Of a stretch of DNA of 64,000 nucleotides, positions 39,939 to 48,740 are shown piece after piece. How positions within the stretch are numbered: the stretch's first letter is position 1; each line of letters starts with the position of its first letter. This stretch comes from Candidatus Daviesbacteria bacterium (GTDB lineage Bacteria; Patescibacteria; Microgenomatia; Daviesbacterales; UBA10151): positions 186,001 through 250,000 of the forward strand of contig JACOXI010000003.1 of NCBI GenBank assembly GCA_016176335.1, read 5' to 3'. The notes below the pieces were generated by a model. The model ran no database searches. It was not told the origin of the DNA and was given only the letters and a program-made list of their open reading frames with translations. The position numbers and the translations under genes are program-made.

Positions 39939-40499
39939 ATGGATAAAAATATCTCAGATCTTTTAACAAAGGGAGAAGTTGGAGTGATCCCTACAGATAC
40001 TATTTATGGAATTGTCGGGTCTGCTTTAAATCAAGAGACTGTTGAAAGAATATACCAATTAAGGAAAAGGGCAGCTGATAAACCATTCATAATACTTATT
40101 CCATCCATTGAAGATTTGAAAAAGTTTGGGATTCAACTAACTGAAAAACAAAAAGAATTTTTGGAAAAAGTTTGGCCCAATCCTGTAAGTGTAATTTTGC
40201 CAGTTAAAAATGAGAAATTTAACTATCTTCACCGGGGTAAAAATTCTCTGGCATTCAGAATGCCTAAAAATGAGTGGCTTTTGGACATATTAAAAAGGGT
40301 TGGGCCATTAGTTGCACCAAGTGCTAACATTGAAGGACAAAAACCATCTGAAACTATTGATAATGCAAAACAATATTTTGGTGACAATGTTGATTTTTAT
40401 ATGGATGGGGATAGAATAGAATCTCAACCGTCAACGCTGATACAACTTACAAGTTACGGTTCATATAATATTTTAAGACAGGGGACTTTTCAGTTATGA
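39939..40499 (+). CDS. tsaC: Threonylcarbamoyl-AMP synthase (Sua5/YciO/YrdC)
   Basis: Makes threonylcarbamoyl-AMP for the t6A37 modification of ANN-decoding tRNAs. A 186-residue TsaC-type protein: GEVGVIPTDTIYGIVGSALNQETVERIYQLRKR (KxR and substrate pocket), ADKPFIILIPS, NSLAFRMPKNEWL, PLVAPSANIEGQKPSETI, and PSTLIQL at the end. It lacks the Sua5 extra domain. It overlaps the RodZ-like gene by 4 bases (ATGA). Confidence 0.94.
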   Translation: MDKNISDLLTKGEVGVIPTDTIYGIVGSALNQETVERIYQLRKRAADKPFIILIPSIEDLKKFGIQLTEKQKEFLEKVWPNPVSVILPVKNEKFNYLHRGKNSLAFRMPKNEWLLDILKRVGPLVAPSANIEGQKPSETIDNAKQYFGDNVDFYMDGDRIESQPSTLIQLTSYGSYNILRQGTFQL

Positions 40500-41134
40500 G
40501 AACTGTCGGACAAGTTTTGAAAGAAGAAAGAGAGAAAAAATTTTATACTCTTGAAGAGGTTGAAAAAGCTACCAAGATAAGAAGAGAACTTCTGGAAGCT
40601 TTGGAAAGAGGTGAGTATCAAAGACTTCCACCACCAACTTTTATTCAAGGATTTATTAAAAATTACGGTAAATTTTTGAAATTGGACTCCGTCAAACTTT
40701 TGGCAATTTTCAGAAGAGAATTTTCCGATCAAAAACACCCCCCCAAAATTTTGGATTCTTTTTCAAACCCGGTTGAAAGAGGAAAATTTAAAATAACCCC
40801 GGCAAAATTTTTGGCTACCCTAGTTTTAGGATTGGTGATAGTTTTTTTTGCGTACCTTTGGTTTGAATATAGATTTTTAGTAGGAGCTCCTTTTTTGGAA
40901 GTGACAACACCAACTGATCAGATAAGCACGTCAATTTCAAAAGTGCAAGTTTCAGGAAGAACCGAACCTGAAGCAAAAGTAAAAATTAATGATCAAGAAA
41001 TTCTGGTTGATCTTTCCGGTAGATTTGTTCAGGAGATTACATTGACAGAAAATGTCAATAATTTGGTTATAACAGCAACGTCGAAAAGCGGGAAGGTAAC
41101 TAAGATAGAAAGAACTGTTTTTTTAAGGCAATAA
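40496..41134 (+). CDS. RodZ-like protein: Xre-type HTH, membrane helix, Ig-like ectodomain
   Basis: A 212-residue protein. The N-terminal HTH (VGQVLKEEREKKFYTLEEVEKATKIRRELLEALERGEYQRLPPPTFIQGFIKNYGKFL) matches the cytoplasmic domain with which RodZ binds MreB. One transmembrane helix follows (about residues 102-121) and then an Ig-like/glucodextranase-B-like ectodomain (LEVTTPTDQISTSISKVQVSGRTEPEAKVKINDQEI). In RodZ the ectodomain is different, so this is a CPR variant. No mreB is in the window. It may set cell shape or act as a membrane-bound regulator. Confidence 0.82.
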   Translation: MRTVGQVLKEEREKKFYTLEEVEKATKIRRELLEALERGEYQRLPPPTFIQGFIKNYGKFLKLDSVKLLAIFRREFSDQKHPPKILDSFSNPVERGKFKITPAKFLATLVLGLVIVFFAYLWFEYRFLVGAPFLEVTTPTDQISTSISKVQVSGRTEPEAKVKINDQEILVDLSGRFVQEITLTENVNNLVITATSKSGKVTKIERTVFLRQ

Positions 41135-41155
41135 TTGGTATAGTGTTTGACACCT

Positions 41156-41449
41156 ATGGATTTTTTGCAAATAGCTCTAATATTTTTAATGCTTTTACTT
41201 TCGGTTTTTCTGACAATTACTGGCATCCAGGTATTTTTTATTTTAAGAGATTTAAAAAAAGCTTTGGATAGATTAAATAGAGTGTTGCAAACTGGGGAGG
41301 AAATTGCCGAAGATTTGGAAAAACCTGTGGCGGCCGCATCCGGGTTGATTACCACTTTGGGAGCTGGAGCTAAGGCTTTGAGGAATGTGGTTAAAAGAGA
41401 AAAGAAAAAAGTCCCTAATAACCGCAGGTTCTACAAAAAAGTTCTTTAA
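41156..41449 (+). CDS. Small DUF948-like membrane protein
   Basis: About 97 residues: one transmembrane helix at the N-terminus (FLQIALIFLMLLLSVFLTITGIQVFFIL), then an amphipathic helix (RDLKKALDRLNRVLQTGEEIAEDLEKP) and a basic tail. This is the plan of DUF948/YtxG-type proteins. The ATG at 41156 is preferred over TTG at 41147 because TATAGT at 41139-41144 is a likely -10. Function unknown. Confidence 0.65.
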   Translation: MDFLQIALIFLMLLLSVFLTITGIQVFFILRDLKKALDRLNRVLQTGEEIAEDLEKPVAAASGLITTLGAGAKALRNVVKREKKKVPNNRRFYKKVL

Positions 41450-41483
41450 GCTATAATCCGACACTTCTTGTAACGCGTTGCGT

Positions 41484-41489
41484 TATAAT
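41484..41489 (+). promoter_or_regulatory. Leaderless-type -10 of alaS
   Basis: TATAAT exactly 6 bases before the ATG at 41496. It excludes an in-frame upstream start at 41478, which would lie within the promoter. Confidence 0.55.
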
Positions 41490-41495
41490 ACCCTC

Positions 41496-43382
41496 ATGGA
41501 TTCGAAAACTTTAAGAGAGAAATTTCTAAAATTCTTTGAGAATAATGGTCATACCATTATTCCCTCTGCTCCATTGGTACCATCGGATGAAGAACAATTA
41601 GTTGGTAAAGAGAGAGTTTTATTCACTGGTGCAGGCATGCAGCCCCTGATTCCTTACCTTATGGGTAAACTACATCCAAAAGGAAATAAATTGGCCGATG
41701 TGCAAAAGTGTGTAAGAACTGATGATATTGAACAAGTTGGAGATGCAACTCACCATACTTTTTTTGAAATGTTAGGGAACTGGTCATTAGGAGACTACTG
41801 GAAAGATGAAGCAATAAAATTATCGTTTGAATTTTTAACTAAAGAATTGGAAATTCCAATAGAAAAATTAGCAATATCTGTTTTTGCTGGAGATGATGAT
41901 GCGCCTCGTGATGAAGAATCTGTAAAGAAATGGAGAGAACTAGGAATCCCAGAAAAAAGAATTGCTTATTTAGGAAAAGAAGCAAATTGGTGGCCTACTG
42001 GTGAAAAATCAGGTCCATGTGGTCCTGATACGGAAATGTTTATTTGGACAGGAGAAGGTTCCGCGCCAGAAGAATTTGATCCCAAAAATCCAAAATGGGT
42101 AGAGGTTTGGAATGATGTGTTTATGGAATTTAATAGAAAAGAAGATGGAACTTTAGAGGATTTACCACAAAAAAATGTAGATACTGGAATGGGGTTGGAG
42201 AGAATGTTGGCAGTAATAAATGGTAAAGATAATGATTATCAAACAGATCTTTTTTTAAGTGTAATCAATAATCTTGAATTATTTTCGGGATACAAATATG
42301 GAGAAAATACTGAAGTTGATCAGGCATTTAGAATAATTGCAGACCACATGAAGGCGGCAACCTTCTTAATAAAAGATGAAGTTTTACCAAATAATAAATT
42401 ACAGGGGTATGTATTACGTAGACTGATTAGAAGGGCGGCGGTAAAAAGCAAAAGATACTTCAAATATGACTTAAATTTATTAGCGAATCTCTCGAGTAAA
42501 ATTGTTGCTTTTTACCATGATACTACTGATTATTTTGAATACCAAGATTTAATTAAAATACATAGTATTATATTTCAAGAGGTCAAAAAGTTTGAGGAAT
42601 CATTAAGTGCTGGTTTAAGAGAAATAGATAGGCGACTTAATAAATATGATACTCAAGGGGGATGGTTAGATTCTCCTGAAAATGCAGCAAAATTCGCCTT
42701 TGATTTGTATCAGACATATGGATTACCTATGGATGCGTATTTTGATGATGTACTTAAAAAATTTGGTATCGCATATGCATGGGGGCAAAAAGAAGACTTA
42801 TATAAGGAATTTGAAAAATTAAGAAATGAGCATGCAGATCTTTCTAGAAATACTTCTGCCGGAATGTTTAAAGGAGGACTTGCTGATCATTCGGAAGTTG
42901 TTACCAAATATCACACTGCTACTCATCTTTTGCATCAGGCTTTAAGAGACGTATTAGGTCCTGAAGTTTTTCAAAAGGGATCTAATATAACTAGTGAAAG
43001 ATTAAGGTTTGATTTTTCTTATGATAAAAAAATGACAGATGATGAGATTAAAAAAACAGAAGATATTATTAACAAAAGAATTGATGAGGATTTAAAGGTT
43101 GACCACATGATTATCCCGCTTGACGAAGCAAAAAAGATGAATGCCATCGGGCTTTTTGATGAAAAGTATGCAGACAAAGTAAGTATTTATGGTGTCGGCC
43201 TTGGCTACGGAATAGATTCACAGGCCAAAGACCAAAGAGATAGAGGTGGGTATTATTCTTTGGAATTTTGTGGTGGTCCCCATGTGGAGCAAACAGGAAC
43301 AATTGGAAAAATTAAAATTACCAAAGAAGAAGCAATATCTGCAGGCATTCGCCGAATCAGAGCCCAGATTGTTTCTTCTTAG
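41496..43382 (+). CDS. alaS: Alanyl-tRNA synthetase lacking the C-terminal (C-Ala) domain
   Basis: Charges tRNA-Ala. Class II core: SKTLREKFLKFFENNGH, LFTGAGMQPLIPYLMG, VRTDDIEQVGDATHHTFFEMLGNWS, SGPCGPDTEMF, WNDVFMEFNRKEDGTLEDLPQKNVDTGMGLERM. tRNA-recognition helices and the editing domain are present with HTATHLLHQALRDVLG and CGGPHVEQTG (HxxxH and CxxxH zinc ligands). The protein ends right after the editing domain at residue 628, about 240 residues shorter than usual, so the coiled-coil and C-Ala (DHHA1) domain used for dimerisation and tRNA elbow binding is missing. The stop is clean. Confidence 0.96.
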   Translation: MDSKTLREKFLKFFENNGHTIIPSAPLVPSDEEQLVGKERVLFTGAGMQPLIPYLMGKLHPKGNKLADVQKCVRTDDIEQVGDATHHTFFEMLGNWSLGDYWKDEAIKLSFEFLTKELEIPIEKLAISVFAGDDDAPRDEESVKKWRELGIPEKRIAYLGKEANWWPTGEKSGPCGPDTEMFIWTGEGSAPEEFDPKNPKWVEVWNDVFMEFNRKEDGTLEDLPQKNVDTGMGLERMLAVINGKDNDYQTDLFLSVINNLELFSGYKYGENTEVDQAFRIIADHMKAATFLIKDEVLPNNKLQGYVLRRLIRRAAVKSKRYFKYDLNLLANLSSKIVAFYHDTTDYFEYQDLIKIHSIIFQEVKKFEESLSAGLREIDRRLNKYDTQGGWLDSPENAAKFAFDLYQTYGLPMDAYFDDVLKKFGIAYAWGQKEDLYKEFEKLRNEHADLSRNTSAGMFKGGLADHSEVVTKYHTATHLLHQALRDVLGPEVFQKGSNITSERLRFDFSYDKKMTDDEIKKTEDIINKRIDEDLKVDHMIIPLDEAKKMNAIGLFDEKYADKVSIYGVGLGYGIDSQAKDQRDRGGYYSLEFCGGPHVEQTGTIGKIKITKEEAISAGIRRIRAQIVSS

Positions 43383-43428
43383 GTCATTCCCCGAAGTGCC
43401 AATATGTGCTAAGATAACTTTATTCCAT

Positions 43429-45606
43429 ATGAGTTTTTTTGATAGAATTTCTGCTTCAATACCCTTTGGAAAACAAAAAGAACAACTTGAGTACTATTTT
43501 GCCTTGAACATTTCCTTTGAAAGATTAACAGCTGCCCTTTGGACAATTGAAGGAAAAGAATTAAAAATTTTGGATACTGCGGATAAATCATACTCCGGAA
43601 CAGAGCAGATCACACTTGTTGCCGACTCTCTTTTGGATTCGGTTATAGGAACAAAACAGATTGAACCACAAAAAATCCTTTTTGGAGTACCCCATTCCTG
43701 GCTTGCTGACGATAATTTAAAAGATGAATATTTAAAACTGTTAAGAGGATTAGTCAAGGAATTGGAGCTTACCCCTATGGCTTATGTTGCTACAACTTCC
43801 GCCATAAACCATCTTTTGGAAACACAAGACGGGATCCCCCAAACAGCGATTTTGATTGGATTTGAAAGAAAGCATCTGACTGTTACGGTTGTAAGAGCTG
43901 GCAAGATTGATGGGGTGAAAATTTTGGAAAGAGGTGATAATTGCGGTGCGGATATAGAAAAAGCACTGCTGACTTTTACGGACATTGAAACCCTTCCATC
44001 AAAAATTTTACTTTTTGGTTTAGATCGGGAAGATCTGGAAAAATTAAAAGGTCAGCTTTTGTCTTTTGCTTGGATGGCAAAACTGTCTTTTTTACACTTT
44101 CCTAAAATAGAAATTCTGCAGGATTCTTTGGAGATAAAAAGTGTTTGTCTGGCCGGAGCAACAGAGCTACAAACTCATGTTATCTTCAAAGATAAACTGC
44201 TTCAAAAAATTCAAGAAGCAACAATAGAACCTAAAGAGAGATTAGAGAAAGAGACGCCGGAAGGTGACAATTTCGGATTTGTTTTGGGGGATGTATCTAA
44301 ACAAGTTCAAATTAAGGAAGTGGAACGCAAAGAATCACCAGAGGAGGGATTAGATGGGGAAGGTTCAGGGAGCAGTATGGAAATTGATGATTTTGAGCCA
44401 CAAGAAGTTTTATCAGCACAACCTTCTATTTTGGATAAATTTAAACTGACAGTATTGAAAAAATTCATTCCCAAAAGGAATTATATAGTACACACAATTC
44501 TGTTAGGTTTAATTGGGGTGACTGTTGTTTTAGTTGGTGCATATATTCTGCTGGTTAAGGTACAAGTTAAAGTTTTTGTTGAGCCAAGAATTTTAGAGAA
44601 AAATGCTCAAGTTGTTGCTGATCCAAAACAAAAGGAGGTTTTGGAAGATGCAAGGATAATCCCGGGTCAGATCATTGCAACAGAAGTTTCCGGAACTGCT
44701 AAGGATAGTGCCACCGGCAAAAGACAAATTGGGGACCCTGCCAGGGGAACGGTGATCATTAGAAATAAAACTGATGCAAGTGTAACTTTATCAAAAGGAA
44801 CAGTTTTTGCTGCTAACAATCAAAGATTTAATTTGGATGTTTCAGTCACTATTGCTTCACGTTCTGCTGATGATGGAACTTGGGGCCGAGCCAATAGAGA
44901 AGTGACTGCCCAAGCAATTGGGGCAGATGGTAATTTGCCATCTGGTACTGATTTAACAATTTCAGGTCACCTAACAGATCAATTAATTGCTAAATCAGAA
45001 GGTAATTTCTCCGGCGGGACTTCTAAAGAAGTGACTGTTGTGTCAAGTGAGGATCAAAAAAGACTTCTGGCGTCTTTAGCATCAACCTTGCGGAAACAGG
45101 CTCAACAAAAGCTACAAGGAGAATTACCAGAGAAAAAGATTTTAGAGGAAGCTTTATCAGAACAAATTTTAAGGAAAGATTATAACAAAAATGTTAATGA
45201 TCAAGCCAATGAGTTTTCACTTAATATGGCAACAAGGTTTAAGGGTACGGCCTTTGAAGAAAAGGATTTGAAAAGAATTGTTGGGAAACTTGTCACAACC
45301 GAGGTTCCGCCAGGCTATGAGTTGAATTTGCAGGATACGGAAACGCAAGCAGATGTTGCCAAACTTGAAACTGATGGAAGATTGATATTTTTGGCAAAAT
45401 TTAGAGCAAAAGTTTTGCCTAAACTTGATAAAGACTGGATTAAAAATCAAATAAAAGGGAAAACTATAAATGAAGCGGCAGCAAGACTTAAAAGCATGGA
45501 AAATGTGTTAGGATCCGAGTTTCAAATGAAACCTGCCTTACCAAGTTTCTTGCAGCGTTTGCCGATTCTTTCTCACAATATGGAGGTTGAGGTAGGTTTG
45601 AAATGA
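43429..45606 (+). CDS. FtsA/PilM-like domain fused through a membrane helix to a baseplate-J-like ectodomain
   Basis: 725 residues. N-terminal actin-like part (YYFALNISFERLTAALWTIEGKELKILD, ILFGVPHSWLADDNLKDEYLKLLRGLVKELEL, TAILIGFERKHLTVTVVRAGKI, AGATELQTHV) with a weak phosphate loop, then an acidic linker, one transmembrane helix (about residues 355-375), then an ectodomain with DPARGTVIIRNKTDASVTLSKGT, VTIASRSADDGTWGRANREVTAQAIGADGNLPSGTDL, which resembles the baseplate J/gp47 family. The C-terminal 200 residues are helical and unassigned. The in-frame extension up to 43246 overlaps alaS and is rejected. It overlaps the sortase gene by 4 bases. Confidence 0.75.
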   Translation: MSFFDRISASIPFGKQKEQLEYYFALNISFERLTAALWTIEGKELKILDTADKSYSGTEQITLVADSLLDSVIGTKQIEPQKILFGVPHSWLADDNLKDEYLKLLRGLVKELELTPMAYVATTSAINHLLETQDGIPQTAILIGFERKHLTVTVVRAGKIDGVKILERGDNCGADIEKALLTFTDIETLPSKILLFGLDREDLEKLKGQLLSFAWMAKLSFLHFPKIEILQDSLEIKSVCLAGATELQTHVIFKDKLLQKIQEATIEPKERLEKETPEGDNFGFVLGDVSKQVQIKEVERKESPEEGLDGEGSGSSMEIDDFEPQEVLSAQPSILDKFKLTVLKKFIPKRNYIVHTILLGLIGVTVVLVGAYILLVKVQVKVFVEPRILEKNAQVVADPKQKEVLEDARIIPGQIIATEVSGTAKDSATGKRQIGDPARGTVIIRNKTDASVTLSKGTVFAANNQRFNLDVSVTIASRSADDGTWGRANREVTAQAIGADGNLPSGTDLTISGHLTDQLIAKSEGNFSGGTSKEVTVVSSEDQKRLLASLASTLRKQAQQKLQGELPEKKILEEALSEQILRKDYNKNVNDQANEFSLNMATRFKGTAFEEKDLKRIVGKLVTTEVPPGYELNLQDTETQADVAKLETDGRLIFLAKFRAKVLPKLDKDWIKNQIKGKTINEAAARLKSMENVLGSEFQMKPALPSFLQRLPILSHNMEVEVGLK

Positions 45607-46244
45607 TTACCATACCGAAGATAATATCGTTAAGTTTTCTTTTTCTTGGAGTGTTTATTTTAATACAAGTTGTCATGCCGATTGTGTCTTTTGAAGTTTG
45701 GGAATTAGGTCAAAAATTTGATAAGGAAACTACTCTGATCAGCCCGCAAAAAGGACAATCGGTATTAGGTGTGTCAATTGAAAGCAAGGATAATTTTCCT
45801 GCCTTTGTATCCAGTGTAAAAAGAGAAATAGCCCCTTCCTACACACAGTTTAGGATAAATGTTCCAAAATTACAGCTTTCTGAAATTACGGTTGATGTAG
45901 ATAGTAATGATTTGACTCGCGGGTTGGTACATCTTCCAGGTTCTGCTTTGCCCGGAGAGAGGGGGAATGTTTTTATTTCCGGTCACTCTGCCGTAAGTCC
46001 CCTGATTTCTTTGAAGACTGCTTTTTTTGGTAAACTTCAGGATTTAAAAAAGGCAGATAAAATTATTGTTGAGGCGGAAGGGACAAAATTTACCTATCAA
46101 GTTATTGATGTTAGGGCGGTCAACCCGAACGATACCTCGGTCATCAAGCCTCCTGATAAAATGGGAAGGTATATAACTTTGATGACTTGTGTTCCTCCAG
46201 GGTTAAATTTCAAAAGACTAGTGGTTTTAGGTAAAATTATTTGA
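45603..46244 (+). CDS. Sortase (class D/E-like)
   Basis: A 213-residue membrane-anchored transpeptidase that joins surface proteins to the wall or to each other. Transmembrane helix residues 6-27, beta barrel YTQFRINVPKLQLSEITVDVD, catalytic His in VFISGHSAV, Cys in ITLMTCVPPG (TLxTC) and Arg in LNFKRLVVLG. ATG overlaps the stop of the PilM/baseplate-J fusion by 4 bases, so that protein or its partners are candidate substrates. I see no LPxTG tail nearby. Confidence 0.92.
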   Translation: MITIPKIISLSFLFLGVFILIQVVMPIVSFEVWELGQKFDKETTLISPQKGQSVLGVSIESKDNFPAFVSSVKREIAPSYTQFRINVPKLQLSEITVDVDSNDLTRGLVHLPGSALPGERGNVFISGHSAVSPLISLKTAFFGKLQDLKKADKIIVEAEGTKFTYQVIDVRAVNPNDTSVIKPPDKMGRYITLMTCVPPGLNFKRLVVLGKII

Positions 46245-46247
46245 TTC

Positions 46248-46625
46248 ATGAGATATTTAGGAATAGATTTTGGGTTAAAGAAAATTGGCCTTGCAATTTC
46301 GGAAGGAGAACTAGCTGCCCCACTGAAAGTTTTAGAAGCTTCTAATTTTCAAGACGCCTTCAGTAAAATAAAAAAAGAGGCAGCGGATTTTGATAAAGTT
46401 ATTATTGGAAAACCCGAAGGGAAAGTGGGCAAAAAAGTTACGAAACTTGTCAGTCTCTTAAAGAAAGAAAGTATGGATATAGAGGAGTGGGATGAGACTT
46501 TGTCAAGCCAGAAAGCTATGGCATATATGATCCAATCCGGATTAGGAAAAAACAAAAGGAAGATAACGGATGCATATTCTGCAGCGATCATTTTACAGGA
46601 ATATTTGGATGAGAAAAAACATTAA
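46248..46625 (+). CDS. ruvX: Holliday junction resolvase-like RuvX/YqgF
   Basis: A 125-residue RNase H-fold nuclease, thought to process 16S rRNA ends or DNA junctions. LGIDFGLKKIGLAIS (first Asp), VIIGKPEG, WDETLSSQKAM (Glu) and KITDAYSAAIILQEYL (last Asp) complete the active site. The gene sits 3 bases after the sortase stop and 6 before mltG, a usual pairing (ruvX-mltG). Confidence 0.95.
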   Translation: MRYLGIDFGLKKIGLAISEGELAAPLKVLEASNFQDAFSKIKKEAADFDKVIIGKPEGKVGKKVTKLVSLLKKESMDIEEWDETLSSQKAMAYMIQSGLGKNKRKITDAYSAAIILQEYLDEKKH

Positions 46626-46631
46626 GATACT

Positions 46632-47588
46632 ATGAAAAAAATAATTGGATCAGCTGTTTTGGTTATCTTGGCAGTATTTTTAATTCGTGGTTTTTGGGAT
46701 AGTCAACTTACTCCCGTGTCATCGGAGAAAGAGACTAAATCTTTTGTAATTACAAAGGGTGGGAGTTTTTCGGAAGTTTCCAAGAAATTATCGGATGAAG
46801 GTTTGATTAAGTCTTCATTTTTCTTTACTTTTTTTGCTAAACAATCAGGTCTTTCGGATAAAATCCAGTCCGGTACTTTTAAATTATCTCCCTCAATGTC
46901 TGCAGAGGAAATCTTAAAAACAATCACAGGTAATCCTGTAGACGATTGGGTGACCTTGCTTGAAGGATGGAGAATTGAGGAAATGGCAGAGAAACTCAAT
47001 TCAGAATTCAGAATTCAGAATTCAGAATTTTTGAAAATTGCCAAGGAAGGATATATGTTTCCTGATACCTATTTGTTCCCAAAAGATTATTCGGCGGAGC
47101 AGATTGCAAAAATTATGATGGATAATTTTGAGAAAAAATATACAGAAGCGCTGCGGACAAAAATTAAGTCTTTGGGACTATCTGAAGATCAAGGAGTCAT
47201 ATTGGCATCAATAGTGGAAAGAGAAGCGAGGTCGTATGAGGCAAGAAGGATGGTTGCAAGTATTCTTTTAAAAAGACTAAAAATTGGTATGGGGCTTAAT
47301 GCCGATGCAACAGTACAATATGCCACAGGTTACCAGCCCCAAGAAAAAAGCTGGTGGAAAAGACATTTAACAAAAGAAGATTTAAGGGTGGAATCACATT
47401 ACAATACTTATATTTATTCCGGTTTACCGCCGACACCTATTGCAAACCCGTCTTTATCATCTCTTCAGGCAGTTGCGGATGCAGATTTGTCAATACCGTA
47501 TCTTTATTATTATCACGATTCAAAAGGCAATTCATATTATGCTAAAACCTTGGATGAACACAACCAAAATATTGCAAATAACCCCTGA
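46632..47588 (+). CDS. mltG: Endolytic murein transglycosylase MltG
   Basis: Cuts nascent glycan strands. Transmembrane helix at residues 4-21, a LysM-like part (SFVITKGGSFSEVSKKLSDEGLIKSSFFFTFFAK), then the catalytic domain with LASIVEREARSYEARRMVASILLKRLKIGMGLNADATVQYA (catalytic Glu in VERE) and YNTYIYSGLPPTPIANPSLSSLQA. Residues 123-133, NSEFRIQNSEF, come from a tandem AATTCAGA DNA repeat (46999-47028) placed in a surface helix before the catalytic part. 318 residues, normal. It overlaps the MFS gene by 1 base. Confidence 0.95.
   Translation: MKKIIGSAVLVILAVFLIRGFWDSQLTPVSSEKETKSFVITKGGSFSEVSKKLSDEGLIKSSFFFTFFAKQSGLSDKIQSGTFKLSPSMSAEEILKTITGNPVDDWVTLLEGWRIEEMAEKLNSEFRIQNSEFLKIAKEGYMFPDTYLFPKDYSAEQIAKIMMDNFEKKYTEALRTKIKSLGLSEDQGVILASIVEREARSYEARRMVASILLKRLKIGMGLNADATVQYATGYQPQEKSWWKRHLTKEDLRVESHYNTYIYSGLPPTPIANPSLSSLQAVADADLSIPYLYYYHDSKGNSYYAKTLDEHNQNIANNP
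46999..47028. repeat. Tandem ATTCAGA repeat inside mltG
   Basis: Three to four copies of AATTCAG in a row. Related to the spacer repeat after hrcA (21349-21393). Repeat length is a multiple of the frame here and the gene stays open. Confidence 0.75.
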
Positions 47589-48739
47589 TGAATAAAAAAA
47601 TTCTATATCTCCTGGCTTTTTTGATAAAAGGGTGGGAAGTATCCTTACTTTTGGTTTTGCCTATTTTACAAACACAAGGCAGAATAAATTTATTTGAATT
47701 GGGAATACTTGCCGCAACTTTTTCCATTTTTCAAATAATCACATCTCTTTTCTCTGGACACTTGGCGGAAAAATTTAGTAATAAAAGAGTAATGACTGCT
47801 GCTATATTTTTTTATGGTTTAGCCTGGCTTGTTCTTGCTACACCGATCAGTTTTATCTCTCTTTTGGTAGTGTGTTGTTTAGGAGGGATAGCCACAGGGT
47901 CGTTTATACCCCTTGCCAATTCCCAAATTGCGAAAATTGCCAACCAAAACAGAGCCAAAGAATTTGGGGACTTTAGTGCTTTTTCTGACATTGGGAGGGT
48001 AGTTTTGGTAAGCATCACAACTTTTTTGATAGGCAATGTCAGTTTATTTACCACCTCTTTAGTGTTTGCTGTTTTGGGGATTATTTCAACAGCAATCCTT
48101 GCTAAAGTGACGATTTTAAATTTTAAGGAGGAAGACTCATTGAAAAATTTACAAGCTGTCAGGTTACACCACTTATTAAAAAATAAACGATTTATTTTTG
48201 CGGTTTTAACAGGCATGTTTGATGTATTTGCAAGTGCGTCACTTTTTATTTTCATCCCGCTGCTTTTGATACCAAAAGGGATTGATATTTCATCAGTTGG
48301 GTTTTTGAGCGCTCTATTTTTTGCAGGGTATCTTTTTGGAAGAGTCTTATTAGGGAGAATGGCAGATCAATTCGGAGATGTTAATATTTTGGTGATAGCA
48401 CAAATTTTTATGGCAGTTTTGATTGTATGCCTTATATTTATAAACAATTTGATTCTGGTATCTACAATACTTTTTGTATTAGGTGTGTTTACAAGAGGAA
48501 CCTCACCTGTGATTCGTGCTATGATGGCAAACGCTGTTTCCGAAAAGCATAAGTTCGATAAGGCTTTTAGTATTCATTCTTTTTCCCTAAATACCGCAAA
48601 TGTTACCAGCAGATCTGTTTATGGTTTTTCTGCAGGCATTTTTGGGATTGCCAGTGTTTTTTATTTATCGGCGCTTGTTGCATTGGCAACTTTAGTACCG
48701 CTGTACCTTTATCAAAGGTCCAAAGATCAAGGAGTCTGA
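47588..48739 (+). CDS. MFS transporter
   Basis: A 383-residue protein with about 12 predicted helices, of the drug-exporter-like MFS_1 group. GHLAEKFSNKRVMTAAIFFYG is motif A-like, repeated as GRMADQFGDVNILVIAQ in the second half. The substrate is unknown. It starts within the mltG stop region (1-base overlap) and ends 1 base before the stand-alone riboflavin kinase gene, so the two may form a flavin uptake and trapping pair. Confidence 0.88.
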   Translation: MNKKILYLLAFLIKGWEVSLLLVLPILQTQGRINLFELGILAATFSIFQIITSLFSGHLAEKFSNKRVMTAAIFFYGLAWLVLATPISFISLLVVCCLGGIATGSFIPLANSQIAKIANQNRAKEFGDFSAFSDIGRVVLVSITTFLIGNVSLFTTSLVFAVLGIISTAILAKVTILNFKEEDSLKNLQAVRLHHLLKNKRFIFAVLTGMFDVFASASLFIFIPLLLIPKGIDISSVGFLSALFFAGYLFGRVLLGRMADQFGDVNILVIAQIFMAVLIVCLIFINNLILVSTILFVLGVFTRGTSPVIRAMMANAVSEKHKFDKAFSIHSFSLNTANVTSRSVYGFSAGIFGIASVFYLSALVALATLVPLYLYQRSKDQGV

Positions 48740-48740
48740 A

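Noticed and set aside
43246..43428. N-terminal extension of the PilM/baseplate-J gene into alaS
   Set aside because: It would overlap 137 bases of conserved alaS sequence; the ATG at 43429 matches the start of the conserved domain.
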